Of a stretch of DNA of 64,000 bases, positions 17,217-25,348 are shown piece after piece. The notes under the pieces are model-generated. The model saw only the letters and a program-made list of their open reading frames with translations. It did not search any database and was not told the DNA's origin. The translations under genes and the position numbers were made by a program. This DNA comes from Streptomyces sp. HD (GTDB taxonomy: Bacteria > Actinomycetota > Actinomycetes > Streptomycetales > Streptomycetaceae), in assembly GCF_028369295.1 (NCBI RefSeq), contig NZ_JAQMYP010000023.1, forward strand, positions 62,001-126,000. The letters run 5' to 3'. Position 1 is the stretch's first letter. Each line of letters begins with the position of its first letter.

Positions 17217-18068
17217 ATGCTGCGCATCGCCGTCCCCAACAAGGGTTCACTCTCCGGCCCTGCGGCGGACATGCTGCATGAGGCCGGCTACCAGCAGCGC
17301 CGCGAGTCCAAGGAACTGCGGATCGTCGACCCCGAGAACGACGTCGAGTTCTTCTACCTCCGCCCCCGCGACATCGCCATCTACGTCGCCTCCGGCCAGC
17401 TCGACATCGGCATCACCGGTCGTGACCTGCTGATCGACTCCGGCGCCAACGCCGAGGAGATCCTGCCGCTCGGCTTCGCCCGCTCCACCTTCCGCTTCGC
17501 CACCAAGCCGGGCATCGTCGGCCACGACCTGGCGGACCTCAACGGCAAGACGGTCGCCACCTCCTACGAGGGCATCGTCGCCAAGCACCTCGCCGACCAC
17601 GGCATCGACGCCTCCGTCGTCCACCTCGACGGTGCCGTCGAGACCGCCATCCAGCTCGGTGTCGCCCAGGTCATCGCGGACGTCGTCGAGACCGGCACCT
17701 CGCTGCGCAACGCCGGCCTGGAGGTCGTCGGCGACCCGATCATGAAGTCCGAGGCCGTCGTCATCCGCCGCACCGACGCGGACGCCGAGGAGCCCAAGGT
17801 GCAGCAGTTCCTGCGCCGCCTCCAGGGCGTCCTGGTCGCCCGGACGTACGTGATGATGGACTACGACTGCCGCGTCGAGCAGCTGGAGAAGGCCGTCGCC
17901 CTCACTCCGGGGCTGGAGTCCCCGACCGTGTCGCCGCTGCACAACGAGGGCTGGGTCGCCGTCCGGGCGATGGTTCCGGCCAAGGAGGCGCAGCGGATCA
18001 TGGACGACCTGTACGACATCGGCGCCCGGGCCATCCTGACCACGGCCATCCACGCCTGCCGCCTCTGA
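17217..18068 (+). CDS. hisG: ATP phosphoribosyltransferase, long form
   Basis: 283-residue HisG_L, the first enzyme of histidine synthesis, joining ATP and PRPP. The two periplasmic-binding-like lobes are seen: LRIAVPNKGSLSGPAADML at the N-terminus, DIGITGRDLLIDSG near 65, and the PRPP loop VVETGTSLRNAGLEVV near 160. The C-terminal ACT-like regulatory domain (residues about 205-283, ending MDDLYDIGARAILTTAIHACRL) carries feedback inhibition by histidine, so no separate HisZ is needed. GAAGGAAG ribosome site before the ATG. Operon with hisE and probably with the PH-domain gene 19 bp downstream. Confidence 0.96.
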   Translation: MLRIAVPNKGSLSGPAADMLHEAGYQQRRESKELRIVDPENDVEFFYLRPRDIAIYVASGQLDIGITGRDLLIDSGANAEEILPLGFARSTFRFATKPGIVGHDLADLNGKTVATSYEGIVAKHLADHGIDASVVHLDGAVETAIQLGVAQVIADVVETGTSLRNAGLEVVGDPIMKSEAVVIRRTDADAEEPKVQQFLRRLQGVLVARTYVMMDYDCRVEQLEKAVALTPGLESPTVSPLHNEGWVAVRAMVPAKEAQRIMDDLYDIGARAILTTAIHACRL

Positions 18069-18087
18069 TCCGGGAGGCCGTACTGAG

Positions 18088-18546
18088 ATGTCCGAACAAC
18101 TGCCCACCCTGCCCGTCACATTCCGGCCGGGCCGCACCCGGGCCGTGTTGCTCACCGCGGCCGCCGCGATCTTCGTGGTGATCACCACGGTTGCCCTGAT
18201 GCTGGAGAAGCTCAGCCCGGGCGAGCGCCTCAGCTTCGTCTTCACCGCGGCGCTCATGTCCGGTGTGCTGGCGATGCTGGCCCGGGTCAAGGTCGTCGCC
18301 GACGAGTCCGGTGTCACCGTGGTGAACATCGCGACCAGGCGCCGACTCGACTGGGCCGAGATCCTCCAGGTGAACCTCCGCCCGGGTGATCCCTGGGTGT
18401 TCCTCAACCTCAGCGACGGCACCAGCCTGCCCGCGCTCGGCATCCAGCCCGGCATCGCCAAGCAGCACGCCATCGCCGACGCGCGCGCCCTGCGGGCCCT
18501 GGCCGAGGCCCGGTCCATCAGGGAACCCGGGAAGCATGAGGGCTGA
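18088..18546 (+). CDS. PH-domain membrane protein
   Basis: 152-residue protein with two adjacent hydrophobic helices at about residues 20-40 and 48-66 (AVLLTAAAAIFVVITTVALM and LSFVFTAALMSGVLAMLA), then a small bacterial PH-like domain (bPH_6 type): VKVVADESGVTVVNIATRRRLDWAEILQVNL, with the typical LDWAEI turn, and a final Arg-rich helix. Its role is not known in any organism that I can name. It follows hisG by 19 bp with no terminator between, and is followed by a clear terminator, so it is the last gene of the his transcript. Such a gene is often found after hisG in Streptomyces, but there is no evidence of a histidine role. Confidence 0.8.
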   Translation: MSEQLPTLPVTFRPGRTRAVLLTAAAAIFVVITTVALMLEKLSPGERLSFVFTAALMSGVLAMLARVKVVADESGVTVVNIATRRRLDWAEILQVNLRPGDPWVFLNLSDGTSLPALGIQPGIAKQHAIADARALRALAEARSIREPGKHEG

Positions 18547-18596
18547 CTCGGGGGCGTCCACCCTGCCGTAAATCCCCATGTCTTGATTAATCTGTT

Positions 18597-18625
18597 GGCG
18601 GAGGCGTTCCAGTGACGCCTCCGCC
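18597..18625 (+). terminator. Terminator after hisE-hisG-PH operon
   Basis: Perfect 11-bp stem GGCGGAGGCGT / ACGCCTCCGCC with a 7-nt loop, 50 bp after the PH-domain stop and before the leader of the CNNM genes. Confidence 0.8.
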
Positions 18626-18750
18626 GCTGATGTTCCGACCGGATCCTCAGAGGTTCCCCTGCTACCCGAGGAGTGATTCCCTCCAGCGATGGACGGATCG
18701 TCCTGTAGTACCTGCGCCGCCCGCCCCCGACATACCGGGGCGGCGGCATC
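18626..18750 (+). ncRNA. Structured leader of the CNNM genes, unassigned
   Basis: 125 nt between a terminator and the CNNM start with several nested helices. GAGG...CCTC encloses the loop around 18669-18684, GGAC and GTCC pair at 18691-18702, and a long G/C hairpin between about 18717 and 18747 (CCGCCC...GGGGCGGCGG) would bury the ribosome site. The GAGGTTCCCCTGCTACCCG stretch at 18650-18668 recalls, only loosely, conserved parts of metal-sensing leaders (M-box, manganese riboswitch). It could be a metal-responsive riboswitch for a metal exporter. This is inference from folding by eye and context. Confidence 0.35.
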
Positions 18751-20076
18751 ATGAGTACCCCCTTGCTGCTCCTTGCAGCTGCGTTCCTTCTGATCCTCGC
18801 CAACGGCTTCTTCGTGGCCGCCGAGTTCGGCCTGGTCACGGTCGAGGCGACGGACGCCGAAAAGGCCGCCGCGGAGGGCGACAAACGCGCCCACCGGGTC
18901 GTCGAATCGCTCAGGGAACTGTCCTTCCAGCTCTCCGGCACCCAGCTCGGCATCACCATCACCTCCCTCGTCGTCGGCATGCTCGCCGAACCGGCGCTCG
19001 CGGAGCTGCTGGGCGGGCCCTTCACCGCGATCGGCATCCCCGAGGGCGCGGTGTCCGGGGTGGCCGTGGTCGTGGGCATGCTGCTGGCCTCGGCCGTGCA
19101 GATGGTGATCGGCGAGCTCGTGCCCAAGAACTGGGCGGTGTCCAGGCCGATGCAGGTCGCGCGCTTCGTCGCCGGCCCGCAGCACGCCTTCGCGCGGCTG
19201 TTCCACCCGGTGATCGCCGGGCTGAACTCCGTCGCCAACCGCCTCGTCCGCGCGATGGGGATCGAGCCCACCGAGGAGCTGGCCTCCGCCCGCACCCCCG
19301 ACGAACTCGTCTCCCTGGCCCGTCACTCCGCCCAGGCCGGCGCCCTGGAACAGGACACCGCGGACCTCTTCGTACGGACGCTGTCGCTGGGCGAACTGAC
19401 CGCGCAGCATGTGATGACCCCGCGCGTGAAGGTCAGCGCCCTGCAGTCGTCGGCCACGGCCGAGGACGTGGTGAACCTGACCCGCGCGACCGGTCTGTCC
19501 CGCTTCCCGGTCTACCGGGAGAAGATCGACGAAATCGTCGGCATGGTCCATCTGAAGGACGCGCTGGCGATCCGTTCGAGTGACCGGCTGCGCACGCCCG
19601 TCGGCCGTATCGCCCGCCCGGCGCTGCTGGTCCCCGAGACCCTGCCGGTCCAGCCGCTCCTCGCCCAGCTGCGCAGCGAGCAGCCCATCGTGGTCGTCGT
19701 CGACGAGTACGGCGGCACGGCCGGCGTGGTCACGCTGGAGGACATCGTCGAGGAGATCGTCGGTGAGGTCCGCGACGAGCACGACGGTCAGGACCTTCCC
19801 GAACTCGCCGCCGCCCCGCCGGAGGACGGCCGGCCCGCCTGGGACGCCGACGGCAGCTGCCGTGTCGACATCCTCCAGCGCATAGGTCTCGATGTGCCCG
19901 AGGGGCCGTACGAGACCGTCGCCGGACTGGTCGCCGACCTGCTCGGGCGTATCCCGGCCGTCGGTGACAAGGCGGACCTGCCGGGCTGGCGCCTTTCGGT
20001 GCGCCGGGTCGGCCACTACCGCGCCGAGCGGGTCCGGCTGGTCCGGACCGGGTCCGTGGTGGAGGTCGCCCGATGA
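18751..20076 (+). CDS. CNNM/CorC family membrane protein (hemolysin-like), gene 1
   Basis: 441-residue protein of the CNNM/CorC family, linked to magnesium or cobalt efflux. A DUF21 transmembrane domain occupies residues 1-190, with three to four helices and the conserved openings LLLAAAFLLILANGFFVAAEFGLV and VIGELVPKNWAV. Two CBS domains follow (about 210-330; HVMTPRVKVSALQSS and FPVYREKIDEIVGMVHLKD). VVVVDEYGGTAGVVTLEDIVEEIVGE ends the CBS pair, and a CorC/HlyC domain ends the protein. ATG start; the upstream leader looks structured. The stop overlaps the second CNNM gene by 4 bp (ATGA), so the products are made together and may form a heterodimer. Confidence 0.9.
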   Translation: MSTPLLLLAAAFLLILANGFFVAAEFGLVTVEATDAEKAAAEGDKRAHRVVESLRELSFQLSGTQLGITITSLVVGMLAEPALAELLGGPFTAIGIPEGAVSGVAVVVGMLLASAVQMVIGELVPKNWAVSRPMQVARFVAGPQHAFARLFHPVIAGLNSVANRLVRAMGIEPTEELASARTPDELVSLARHSAQAGALEQDTADLFVRTLSLGELTAQHVMTPRVKVSALQSSATAEDVVNLTRATGLSRFPVYREKIDEIVGMVHLKDALAIRSSDRLRTPVGRIARPALLVPETLPVQPLLAQLRSEQPIVVVVDEYGGTAGVVTLEDIVEEIVGEVRDEHDGQDLPELAAAPPEDGRPAWDADGSCRVDILQRIGLDVPEGPYETVAGLVADLLGRIPAVGDKADLPGWRLSVRRVGHYRAERVRLVRTGSVVEVAR

Positions 20077-21161
20077 GCGTGCTCCAACTTCTCTTCGCCG
20101 CACTGCTCGTACTGGCCAATGGTTTCTTCGTCGGCGCCGAGTTCGCCCTCGTCTCGGTCCGCCGCAGCCAGATCGAACCGCTGGGCACGGCAAGGGCCCG
20201 TCAGGTCCTGTACGGCCTGGAGCGGCTGCCGCAGATGATGGCCGCGGCACAGTTCGGCATCACGGTCTGCTCGCTGACGCTCGGCGCGGTCGCCGAACCG
20301 ACGGTGGCGCATCTGCTGGAGCCGGTGTTCGAGTGGATCCGTCTGCCGGACGGCATGATCCATCCGCTGACCTATGTCATCGCGCTCGCCGCGGTGGTCT
20401 TCTTCCATCTGGTCATCGGCGAGATGGTGCCGAAGAACCTGGCGATGGCGGCGCCGGAGAAGGCCGCGCTGTGGCTCAGCCCCGGCCTGGTCTGGTTCGC
20501 CCGCTTCTGCAAGCCGATCACGGTGGCCCTCGGCGCTGTCGCGCAGGCCATCCTGCGGTTGTTCCGGGTCGAGCCGAAGGACGAGATCGAGGCGGTCTTC
20601 ACCAGCGAGCAGCTCAACCGGCTCGTGGAGAACTCCGGCCAGGCGGGTCTGCTCGACCCCGAGGAGCAGGAACGTCTGGAGGACGCGCTGGAACTGGGCT
20701 CCCGCCCGGTGACGGACGTACTCCTGGACCGCGAGTCCCTGGTCACGGTCAGCCCGTCGGTCACCCCGGGCCAGATCGTCGCCCTCACCGCCCGCACCGG
20801 GTACTCCCGCTTCCCGGTCGCGACGGAGAACGGCGCCTTCATGGGCTACCTGCATGTGAAGGACGTACTCGACCTGGAGGAGTCCGAGCGTGCGGTGCCG
20901 CAGCAGGTGTGGCACCCGATGACGACCCTGCGCTCGGAACTCCCGCTGGACGACGCCCTCACGGTGATGCGCCGCGCCGCGACCCATCTGGCCCAGGTGG
21001 CCGACGCGTCCGGCCGGGTCCTGGGGCTCGTCGCCCTGGAGGACGTACTGGAGCTGCTGGTCGGCGAGGTACGGGATCCGGCGCATCGGGAGCTGCCGGA
21101 GGTCCGGGTCACCGGGCCGCGGGTGAGCAGTGGGGAGCCGGAAGGGGCACTGGCCGGCTAG
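20073..21161 (+). CDS. CNNM/CorC family membrane protein, gene 2
   Basis: 362-residue paralogue of the preceding gene. It has the DUF21 membrane domain (LLFAALLVLANGFFVGAEFALVSVRRSQIEPLG; VIGEMVPKNLAMAAPEKAAL) and a CBS pair (LGSRPVTDVLLDRESLVTVSP; LAQVADASGRVLGLVALEDVLELLVGEV), but it lacks the C-terminal CorC/HlyC domain: it ends about 25 residues after the second CBS. In Streptomyces such tandem pairs, one long and one short, are usual. The translational coupling argues for a complex in which only one partner has the CorC domain. A perfect palindromic terminator follows 0-22 bp after the stop. Confidence 0.9.
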   Translation: MSVLQLLFAALLVLANGFFVGAEFALVSVRRSQIEPLGTARARQVLYGLERLPQMMAAAQFGITVCSLTLGAVAEPTVAHLLEPVFEWIRLPDGMIHPLTYVIALAAVVFFHLVIGEMVPKNLAMAAPEKAALWLSPGLVWFARFCKPITVALGAVAQAILRLFRVEPKDEIEAVFTSEQLNRLVENSGQAGLLDPEEQERLEDALELGSRPVTDVLLDRESLVTVSPSVTPGQIVALTARTGYSRFPVATENGAFMGYLHVKDVLDLEESERAVPQQVWHPMTTLRSELPLDDALTVMRRAATHLAQVADASGRVLGLVALEDVLELLVGEVRDPAHRELPEVRVTGPRVSSGEPEGALAG

Positions 21162-21183
21162 CCGGAGCCCGCGGGCTCCGGCT
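21160..21183. terminator. Bidirectional terminator, perfect palindrome
   Basis: 24-bp perfect palindrome (AGCCGGAGCCCG and its complement) exactly filling the gap between the convergent stops of the CNNM operon and the AAA ATPase gene. The first base pair even overlaps the CNNM stop codon. Confidence 0.8.
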
Positions 21184-21186
21184 GTC

Positions 21187-23052
21187 TCACATGGCAGACG
21201 GGTCCTGCGGGCCCCTCCCCGACAGGACCTCCCCGTAGGCCTGCATCAGATCCGGCAACCGCAATGTCGACAAGTCGTCCCGCGTCAGGGCGCCCGGATA
21301 GGTCGACAGCCGCAGATCCCGATAGGCACAGCTCTTCTCGTACAGCGTCCGCAGGAACCGTCCGTTGCCCAACTCGTCGATCCACCCCTGATCGACCACG
21401 TGCCCGGCGATGGACCGCAGCTCGTCGAGCGCCTCCTCGTCCCACACGTCACCGTTCTCCGCGGCGAGGACCTCGCCGATCGAGGTGAGTTCGAGGGGGC
21501 GGTAGGACGGGAAGTCGACGCGGGTCGTGAAGCGCGAGGACAGGCCGGGGTTGGCGGCCAGCAGGCGGTCCATGCCCTCGGGGTAGCCGGCGAGGATCAC
21601 CACCAGGTGGTCCCGGTTGTCCTCGGCCCGCTTCAGCAGCACCTGCAGGGCCTCGTCGCCGTAGGCGTCGCCCTTGCCGTAGCCGGTGTTGGAGAGGGAG
21701 TACGCCTCGTCCACGAACAGCACCCCGCCGAGCGCGGAGTCGATGAGCTCGTTGGCCTTCACGGCCGTCTGGCCCAGATACTCGCCGACCAGGTCGGCCC
21801 GCTGGGCCTCCACGAGATGGTCGCCGCCGAGCAGTCCGAGGGCGTAGAAGACTCGGCCCAGGATGCGGGCGACCGTGGTCTTGCCGGTGCCGGAGGGGCC
21901 GGAGAAGACGAAGTGCCGTTTGGGCGGCTGCACCGGCAGGCCCTGCCCGGTGCGCAACCGGGCCATGTTCAACTGGGCGGAGAGCGCCTTGACCTGGCGT
22001 TTGACGGGCTCCAGGCCCACCATGCGCTCAAGTTCGGTGAGCGCCTCCTCAAGCAGCCCGGGGTCGGTCGGCCCTGCGGGCAGCGGATCCGACGGCACGC
22101 TCGCCTTCTCGCGCACCGCCGGATCCACCACCGACGGCAGCGAACCGGCCGGCGGCAGATCCGGGTCCGGCAGCCGCAGGTCCCGGCCCTCGGTGCCGAA
22201 GAGCGGATCGAGCCCGTCGGGGCCGTCGACCATGTCCTGCCCGACCCCGGTCAGCGTGATCGCCGCGAGGTCGGCGGGGTCGTCGTATCCGTCGCACTCG
22301 GCGATGGCCGCGAGCCGGGCCGAGGTGTCCATGAAGGCGGGGTCGACGCGGTGCACGGCACGGTAGAGCGGTAACGCGGCCGCCGACCTGCCCGTGCCCT
22401 CGTGCGCCCGGGCCAGCCAGTACCGCAGCTCCTTGCGCTGTGGCTGCTCACTGCGGCACCGCATCAGTGCTGCCGACAGCAGCGGCTCGGCCTGTCCGTA
22501 CATCTCCAGCCGTACCCGCGCCATGCCGCCGAACAGGCCCGCCTCGATGCCGAGCAGCGCGTCGTCGAGCAGTGGGTCGGTGTGCCGGACCAGCTGTTCC
22601 CAGTCCTTGACCAGATAGGCGCGGCAGGCGTGCAGAAAGCGGACCTGATGATCGGTGTCCACGGGCGGGAGCCCGGCCAGCGCCCGGTCCAGTTCCGGGA
22701 CGTGCCGCCCGTCCAGCCAGTGCGAGGAGTGCGCCAGCAGCAGGTCCCGCGGGCTCTCCAGGACCGGCTGCACCCACCAGCCCAGCCAGTACCAGGAGTT
22801 CAGCGCCCGCCGATGCCGGGCCCGCTGTTCCCCGAAGCGGTCCCGATGCCGGAACATCCGCAGCAGCGCGGTCGTCGTGTCGACGCGCAGTGCGTGCAGG
22901 CCGAGCCAGCCGTCGGCCATCCCGGGATCGATCCGCACCGCGGTGCGGAACTCCTCCTCCGCCTGTGGATAGGCCCCCATCGTGTAGGCGTCCACACCTC
23001 GCAGCCAGGCGAGGTCGGCCGGGGCCTCGGGGCCCTGCATGCCGAAGTCCAT
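21187..23052 (-). CDS. AAA+ ATPase of the CbxX/EccA type with TPR-like N-domain
   Basis: 621-residue protein. The first 300 residues form TPR-like helical repeats (AWLRGVDAYTMGAYPQAEEEFRTAV). The C-terminal AAA+ domain of the CbbX class has Walker A GPSGTGKTT near residue 387, Walker B LFVDEAYSL near 445 and the arginine-bearing SRFTTRVDFPSY near 510. The architecture is that of EccA, the cytosolic ATPase of type VII (ESX) secretion, but no ecc or WXG100 gene is near. I start at the ATG of MDFGMQGPE, preceded by GGGGGA; a GTG one codon upstream is equally possible. It could be an EccA used in trans or a free AAA chaperone. Family sure, role open. Confidence 0.86.
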   Translation of the reverse strand: MDFGMQGPEAPADLAWLRGVDAYTMGAYPQAEEEFRTAVRIDPGMADGWLGLHALRVDTTTALLRMFRHRDRFGEQRARHRRALNSWYWLGWWVQPVLESPRDLLLAHSSHWLDGRHVPELDRALAGLPPVDTDHQVRFLHACRAYLVKDWEQLVRHTDPLLDDALLGIEAGLFGGMARVRLEMYGQAEPLLSAALMRCRSEQPQRKELRYWLARAHEGTGRSAAALPLYRAVHRVDPAFMDTSARLAAIAECDGYDDPADLAAITLTGVGQDMVDGPDGLDPLFGTEGRDLRLPDPDLPPAGSLPSVVDPAVREKASVPSDPLPAGPTDPGLLEEALTELERMVGLEPVKRQVKALSAQLNMARLRTGQGLPVQPPKRHFVFSGPSGTGKTTVARILGRVFYALGLLGGDHLVEAQRADLVGEYLGQTAVKANELIDSALGGVLFVDEAYSLSNTGYGKGDAYGDEALQVLLKRAEDNRDHLVVILAGYPEGMDRLLAANPGLSSRFTTRVDFPSYRPLELTSIGEVLAAENGDVWDEEALDELRSIAGHVVDQGWIDELGNGRFLRTLYEKSCAYRDLRLSTYPGALTRDDLSTLRLPDLMQAYGEVLSGRGPQDPSAM

Positions 23053-23483
23053 CACGTCCCCCACAAACCGTGCCCCCGTCGGTTGGCCACCGGGCCGTCG
23101 CCCGGGGCCGCCTTGTTCGAACCGCCGTACCGCGGACCGGAGTTGCAACGGTGCGCAGAGCAGCCGTCCGTAGGTCGCACCGAGGGCATCGTACCTGCGC
23201 GGGCATGGCCCGCCCCAGGGTGCCGCACCGGACGTTTGACGAGGTGGGAGCAGATCGGGCGCCGGTCCTTGGTGACCGAGGGTGAGCGAACCACGCCTCT
23301 AGGCGCCCGGAATGAGAGTATGAGGGCAGAACGAAGCCCCCGATCACGGGGGAACAACCGGGGGCTTCGCGTAGGGGGGCGACCTCGATGGGCCGCACAT
23401 TGAGAACGTAAGTCCTGTACGGCCCCCGGGTCAAGCCGAGTTGGAGCACTCCGGGAACTTCTCCCGCAAGGCTCTTCACAAGT
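23053..23483 (+). other. 431-bp intergenic region with a strong hairpin
   Basis: No protein gene is convincing here. The notable element is the 11-bp perfect stem CGAAGCCCCCG / CGGGGGCTTCG at 23332-23342 and 23359-23369 with an internal CCCCCG/CGGGGG competitor, able to fold in two ways. It lies about 30 bp downstream of an AT-richer stretch (GAATGAGAGTATGAG). It could be a terminator or the body of a small RNA. A seven-codon frame from 23388 (MGRTLRT) follows a GGGGGG run but is too short to judge. Confidence 0.4.
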
Positions 23484-24104
23484 TCAGCACATTGCCGATG
23501 GGTCGTCACCCTGCGTGATGGGCTGGTCCGGTCCAACCGTCCCGGCAGGCCCAGTGAGTACCTCATATCCCTTGCCGCACTGCTGAATCAGAAGGTCGGC
23601 GAACGGCCTGGACGGGTCGTCGGCGAAGTGCCTCAGCTCCGCCCGGACCCACCCCTGCCAGAACTCCCGCTGCTCCTCGCCGTCCCGTGAGCGGCCGCGG
23701 AGCCAGGACTCCTCGTGCGGCAGCTCCATCCACAGCAGCCGGGCGAGGTACGGGCGCAGCGCACGCCGGCCGGCGCCGACGCCCTCGACGACGATCACCG
23801 GGGCGGGCGGCACGGGGACGGGCGGTCCGAACCGGCGGGCCCGCCAGTCGTAGGGCGTGTAGTGGGCGCTTTCGCCCCGGGCGAGCGGTGTGATCACCTG
23901 GGTCAGCAGACGGTCGGTCCACTCGAACAGCTCGTCATGGCTGGCGATGTCGTCGAGATGCAGCACCGGGGCGTCGCCCAGCGCCCGGGCCAACTCCCCG
24001 GCGAACGTGGACTTTCCGGAACCGGCGTGCCCGTCGACACCGATCAGGCGGACCGGGCCGCAGGACGGGGGGAGCCGGCGGAGCCGGGTGGCTAGGTCGT
24101 GAAT
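23484..24104 (-). CDS. P-loop nucleoside (uridine) kinase-like, apparent ATT start
   Basis: About 206 residues of the uridine kinase/pantothenate kinase P-loop family. The Walker A motif is GVDGHAGSGKST, followed by LARALGDAPVLHLDD with the DD pair that binds Mg/substrate, HYTPYDW (uridine-kinase-like lid), VIVVEGVGAGRRAL (Walker B region) and LWMELPHEESWLRGRSRD. The frame from the P-loop runs upstream to a TAG without any ATG, GTG or TTG. The only TTG lies after the P-loop and would destroy it. ATT at 24104-24102 (reading I-H-D-L-A-T-R-L) is where relatives begin, so I propose an ATT start; a CTG closer in is the alternative. A base error is also possible. Adjacent genes give no functional hint. 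Confidence 0.7.
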   Translation of the reverse strand: MHDLATRLRRLPPSCGPVRLIGVDGHAGSGKSTFAGELARALGDAPVLHLDDIASHDELFEWTDRLLTQVITPLARGESAHYTPYDWRARRFGPPVPVPPAPVIVVEGVGAGRRALRPYLARLLWMELPHEESWLRGRSRDGEEQREFWQGWVRAELRHFADDPSRPFADLLIQQCGKGYEVLTGPAGTVGPDQPITQGDDPSAMC

Positions 24105-24357
24105 CGTTTTTCCCGGTGTGGAGCGGTGATGGGCATATCTCTGTGGAACATTCTAGTAGGCCTGAAAGCGCGTACTTGACGGGGATGGCGCGACCCGAAC
24201 AGAAAACGTGTCGCTTTGAACTAGCGGCCGGTTGTGTGCAATGCCGCCGAAAAACTCCGGCCGCCACATCGAAATCTACGTTCCGGTTGAGACCCGTGGT
24301 GAGTAGGGTGCTTGGTGCGCAACTGTGAGACGCCGTAACGGGGATGGGCTGGGACAG

Positions 24358-25311
24358 ATGGCCGCGGGGTTATTCGAAGGGCAGTATGTGTGGCATCCGG
24401 CGGCCGACGACCGCGTGCTCGCAAGCGTATGCGTCGATGTCCGGGCCGGCCGATATCTCAGCGCCCGCGACGCCCTGGCCGAGACGCGCGGTGACGCCGG
24501 TCTGCGCGCCCATCGCTCCCTGGTGCTCGCCTCGGAGGCCGCCGACTCCGACCTCGTCGAGCGCTGGCTGGCCGAGGAGCCCGGCGCCGAGGCGGCGCTG
24601 CTGTGGGCCCGGGTGGCCGTGCTGCGGGCGCTGCGCGCGGCAGACGCCCGCGACCCGCGCACCGAGGCACTGGAGCGGATAGCGCTGGCCGCCTGCGACC
24701 GGGCCGCGTCGGCCGACCCGGCCGATCCGACACCCTGGGTGGCCAAGCTGGCCATGGCCCGGCTGCACCGGCTGCGCGACCAGGCGCCGCGCGGTCTGCT
24801 CACGGCACCCGCCGGGCCGTGGCGCCTGTTCGCGCACGTCCTCTCGCTCGACCCCTGGCACCGCGAGGCCCACCACCGCTTCCTGGCCTGCTTCTTCACC
24901 CGGCACGGCGGCTCGGTCACCGCCGCCTGGGACGTCGCCGCCTTCCTCGGCCAGCGCGCCCCCGCCGACTCACCGCTGCGCCTGCTGCCGCTGGTCGCCC
25001 TGGTCGAGTGCTACGACCCGACCCAACTGCTCGCCGACCGGGTCTGGGAGCAGCCGCAGTGGACCTCGACCGCCCTGGCGATCCACGAGCAGTGGCTGCC
25101 CGCGGTGGCCGAATACCGGTTCACCCCCGTCCTCGACCTGGCCTACCTCGGACACGCCCTGGTCATGGCCCGACGCGAGGAGGAGGCACGCGCCGTCTTC
25201 ACCAGGATGGGGCCCTACGCCTCCCGGATGCCCTGGTGCGTCTTCGGCGACCCGGCCGAGCAGCTGTCCCGGGCGCGCCGCGCCTGCGGCCTGCCCGTAC
25301 CGGCCGTCTGA
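24358..25311 (+). CDS. TPR-like helical protein, function unknown
   Basis: 317-residue soluble protein, almost entirely amphipathic helices with Ala/Leu/Arg spacing typical of TPR or SEL1-like solenoids, though no canonical TPR motif repeats cleanly. Blocks that look conserved are FEGQYVWHPAADDRVLASVC at the start, LARARVAVLRALRAADARDP-like helices, the centre (GPWRLFAHVLSLDPWHREAHHRF), and FFTRHGGSVTAAWDVAAF. I chose the ATG of MAAGLFEG; a GTG 33 bp upstream is also possible and closer to a TAGGGT -10 box. It stands between a divergent kinase and the co-directional permease gene (37 bp downstream), so it could be co-transcribed with the latter. I do not recognise it. Confidence 0.72.
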   Translation: MAAGLFEGQYVWHPAADDRVLASVCVDVRAGRYLSARDALAETRGDAGLRAHRSLVLASEAADSDLVERWLAEEPGAEAALLWARVAVLRALRAADARDPRTEALERIALAACDRAASADPADPTPWVAKLAMARLHRLRDQAPRGLLTAPAGPWRLFAHVLSLDPWHREAHHRFLACFFTRHGGSVTAAWDVAAFLGQRAPADSPLRLLPLVALVECYDPTQLLADRVWEQPQWTSTALAIHEQWLPAVAEYRFTPVLDLAYLGHALVMARREEEARAVFTRMGPYASRMPWCVFGDPAEQLSRARRACGLPVPAV

Positions 25312-25348
25312 CGCATCTCAACCCCCCACCGAGAGAAAGGTCCGACCC

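Noticed and set aside
18626..18750. A confident M-box (magnesium riboswitch) call for the CNNM leader
   Set aside because: Only a short stretch resembles the model and the order of its conserved helices is not seen, so I kept it as an unassigned structured leader.
23053..23483. tRNA or known small RNA in the gap before the kinase
   Set aside because: No cloverleaf arms or CCA-type end; only a single hairpin is solid.
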